Shown here: positions 62,845-64,000 of the stretch, one piece after another | Numbering within the stretch: the first letter of the stretch is position 1 | Layout: each line of letters starts with the position of its first letter | Assembly (NCBI RefSeq): GCF_010731115.1 | Contig: NZ_AP022616.1 | Span: forward strand, 5,456,001 to 5,520,000 | Reading direction: 5' to 3' | DNA from: Mycolicibacterium phocaicum | GTDB taxonomy: Bacteria; Actinomycetota; Actinomycetes; Mycobacteriales; Mycobacteriaceae | Length of the DNA stretch: 64,000 nucleotides | The notes under the pieces: model-generated | Database searches by the model: none | The model's input: the letters and a program-made list of their open reading frames with translations, nothing else | What the model was told of the DNA's origin: nothing | Translations under genes and position numbers: made by a program

Positions 62845-64000
62845 CTAGCGCAGCCGTAGCCCCCGCGGTGTCCGGGAGAAGCCGGCGTCGGCCAGCGCAG
62901 CATGGACCTGGGCCTGCTCGGCGTCAGGGGTGGGTGCCAATACCGGCTGCCCGTTGACCTTCTCGATCAACAGCGACTGCAGCCGCCCCGCGCTCACCAG
63001 GTCGGCCAGCGCACCGGCCGCCGCGCGTTGTTGTTCCGGCGTGGCGTCGAACGACAGCAACGACTTTCCGCCCCGTTCCAGGAACCACACCAACTCGCCG
63101 TCGACCAACGCCACCAGTGCGCCTGCCTTGCGGCCCGGCCGGTGGCCCGCGACCTCGGGCCAGGGGAGCGCGACGCCGTAGGGATTTCCGGGGTCGGTGG
63201 CGGCGAGCACGATGGCGGTGTAGTCGGGGCTGCTCTGGTCGACATTGTCGAGGTAGTTGCGCAGCCGGTCCACCGTTGACGCCACTGCGAACTGTGCACC
63301 ACCAAGCGATTCGATGAAATACCCGCGCTGGCAGCGGCCGGCTTCCTCGAAAGCCGTCAACACCTTGTACAGCGTGGCGAACCCGCCGGGCAGGCCGTCG
63401 GCCGCGCCGCGGGTGACGACGCCGTAGCGGTTCAGCAGCAGCTCGGCCTGAAAGTGCGCCCGCGTCGTGGATTCCGGCTCGGCGGGTGGCAGGGCCGACC
63501 ACCGGCCGGCGACCGTCGGGTCGACGGTGCGGGTCTGCGGCCGGGCGACGCTGTAGCGGCTGAGCCGGGGCGGGCGCTGCTGCCGTTGCCGGTGCGCACC
63601 TCCTGGTTTGCGTCCCGCGTTGCCGAGCAGCGCCCGCACCGGGGCGAAGGTGTCGCCGGTGACCCAGCCGGCCCAGATCAGTTCCCACAGAGCCTGTTTC
63701 GTGTCGGTGCCGTCTTCGGCCGCCAGCTGCCGGAAGAAGTACGCCCCACCGCTGCCGAGTGTGTCGAGCAGCTCGCGATGCGTGTCGGTGAACTCGATCT
63801 CGGTGCCCGGCGCCAGCGAAAGCGGCGCGGTGTCGGCACGGTGGAACACGACCCAGCCGTCGTTGCTACCGATCTGACCGGCGCCAGACCACATGACCTC
63901 ACCGGAGGCCAGGAGTTCGTCAAGCATCGCCGGCTGGTAGTCCGAGACCCGCTGGCCGAACACGAGCGGCTCGACCGCCGACGCCGGAATCGGCACGCCG
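62845..64000 (-). CDS. lhr: Lhr-type ATP-dependent helicase, C-terminal part (5' end outside window)
   Basis: About 385 codons up to the window edge. VEPLVFGQRVSDYQPAMLDELLASGEVMWSGAG and ELIWAGWVTGDTFAPVRAL match the winged-helix and C-terminal regions of the large Lhr helicase, as does GRWSALPPAEPESTTRAHFQAELLLNRYGVVTRGA. The helicase motor itself would be to the right. Lhr is a DNA-damage-associated 3'-5' helicase. In M. tuberculosis lhr adjoins nei; here several genes (55.9-62.7 kb) lie between them. Confidence 0.9.
   Translation of the reverse strand, partial: GVPIPASAVEPLVFGQRVSDYQPAMLDELLASGEVMWSGAGQIGSNDGWVVFHRADTAPLSLAPGTEIEFTDTHRELLDTLGSGGAYFFRQLAAEDGTDTKQALWELIWAGWVTGDTFAPVRALLGNAGRKPGGAHRQRQQRPPRLSRYSVARPQTRTVDPTVAGRWSALPPAEPESTTRAHFQAELLLNRYGVVTRGAADGLPGGFATLYKVLTAFEEAGRCQRGYFIESLGGAQFAVASTVDRLRNYLDNVDQSSPDYTAIVLAATDPGNPYGVALPWPEVAGHRPGRKAGALVALVDGELVWFLERGGKSLLSFDATPEQQRAAAGALADLVSAGRLQSLLIEKVNGQPVLAPTPDAEQAQVHAALADAGFSRTPRGLRLR

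Noticed and set aside
1..64000. CRISPR arrays, rRNA or tRNA genes, prophage structural genes
   Set aside because: No regularly spaced repeats, no recognisable RNA gene sequence in the gaps, and no capsid, terminase or integrase translations were seen.

Overview
The window is GC-rich, densely packed actinobacterial DNA from a Mycobacterium/Mycolicibacterium-type genome, most likely an environmental, non-tuberculous species. The evidence is a run of genes recognised from their translations as orthologues of the M. tuberculosis Rv3296-Rv3319 neighbourhood (lhr, nei, RluA-type synthase, glpD2, lpdA, Rv3304, amiA1, amiB1, deoD, pmmB, upp, Rv3311, add, deoA, cdd, sdhCDAB). Two MmpS/MmpL systems, a PacL-CtpC zinc pair, an EspC-like/NlpC-P60 pair, a DUF222/HNH protein and fatty-acid desaturase genes fit the same lineage. 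These assignments come from reading the translations; no database search was possible.

Layout. 1-1.5 kb: end of a ferredoxin-NADP reductase and a di-iron oxygenase. 1.6-2.6 kb: a DUF559 (Vsr-like) gene bracketed by two copies of one hairpin repeat. 2.6-6.1 kb: sdhCDAB. 6.3-10 kb: nucleoside salvage (cdd, deoA, add) with a dienelactone-hydrolase-like gene. 10-13.4 kb: mmpS-mmpL. 13.6-17.4 kb: a hydrolase and an EspC-like/C40 peptidase/small ORF/Rv3311-like run. 17.5-23 kb: upp, pmmB, deoD, amiB1, amiA1. 23-25.8 kb: a second DUF559 gene inside a long inverted repeat, broken at its last codons by a decayed IS1380-type element with TTAA target duplications. 25.8-32.6 kb: Rv3304-like, lpdA, glpD2, RluA-like synthase, SDR and a geranylgeranyl-reductase-family flavoprotein.

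33.1-40.9 kb is a defence island of visibly lower GC: hsdR, hsdS, a GIY-YIG/DUF4357 protein, an unrecognised protein coupled to a PIN-domain RNase, then hsdM. All are on one strand with short gaps or overlaps. It lies between two copies of a UBP-type zinc-finger gene, the left broken and the right intact, which suggests how the island arrived. 41.3-47 kb: zinc finger, HD protein, YceI, a Zur-box-preceded CobW GTPase, PacL and CtpC. 47-51.4 kb: TetR and a second mmpS-mmpL operon with a third membrane gene. 51.4-64 kb: crotonase, TetR, an electron-transfer reductase and acyl desaturase, nei, two nitronate-monooxygenase-like genes, a MerR-peroxiredoxin fusion, a thiolase, the DUF222/HNH gene, a tautomerase and the C-terminal part of lhr.

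The least ordinary signals are the MerR-peroxiredoxin fusion with a MerR-type promoter, the R-M island with its internal PIN module and zinc-finger duplication, and the two DUF559 genes that are each framed by an unrelated inverted repeat.
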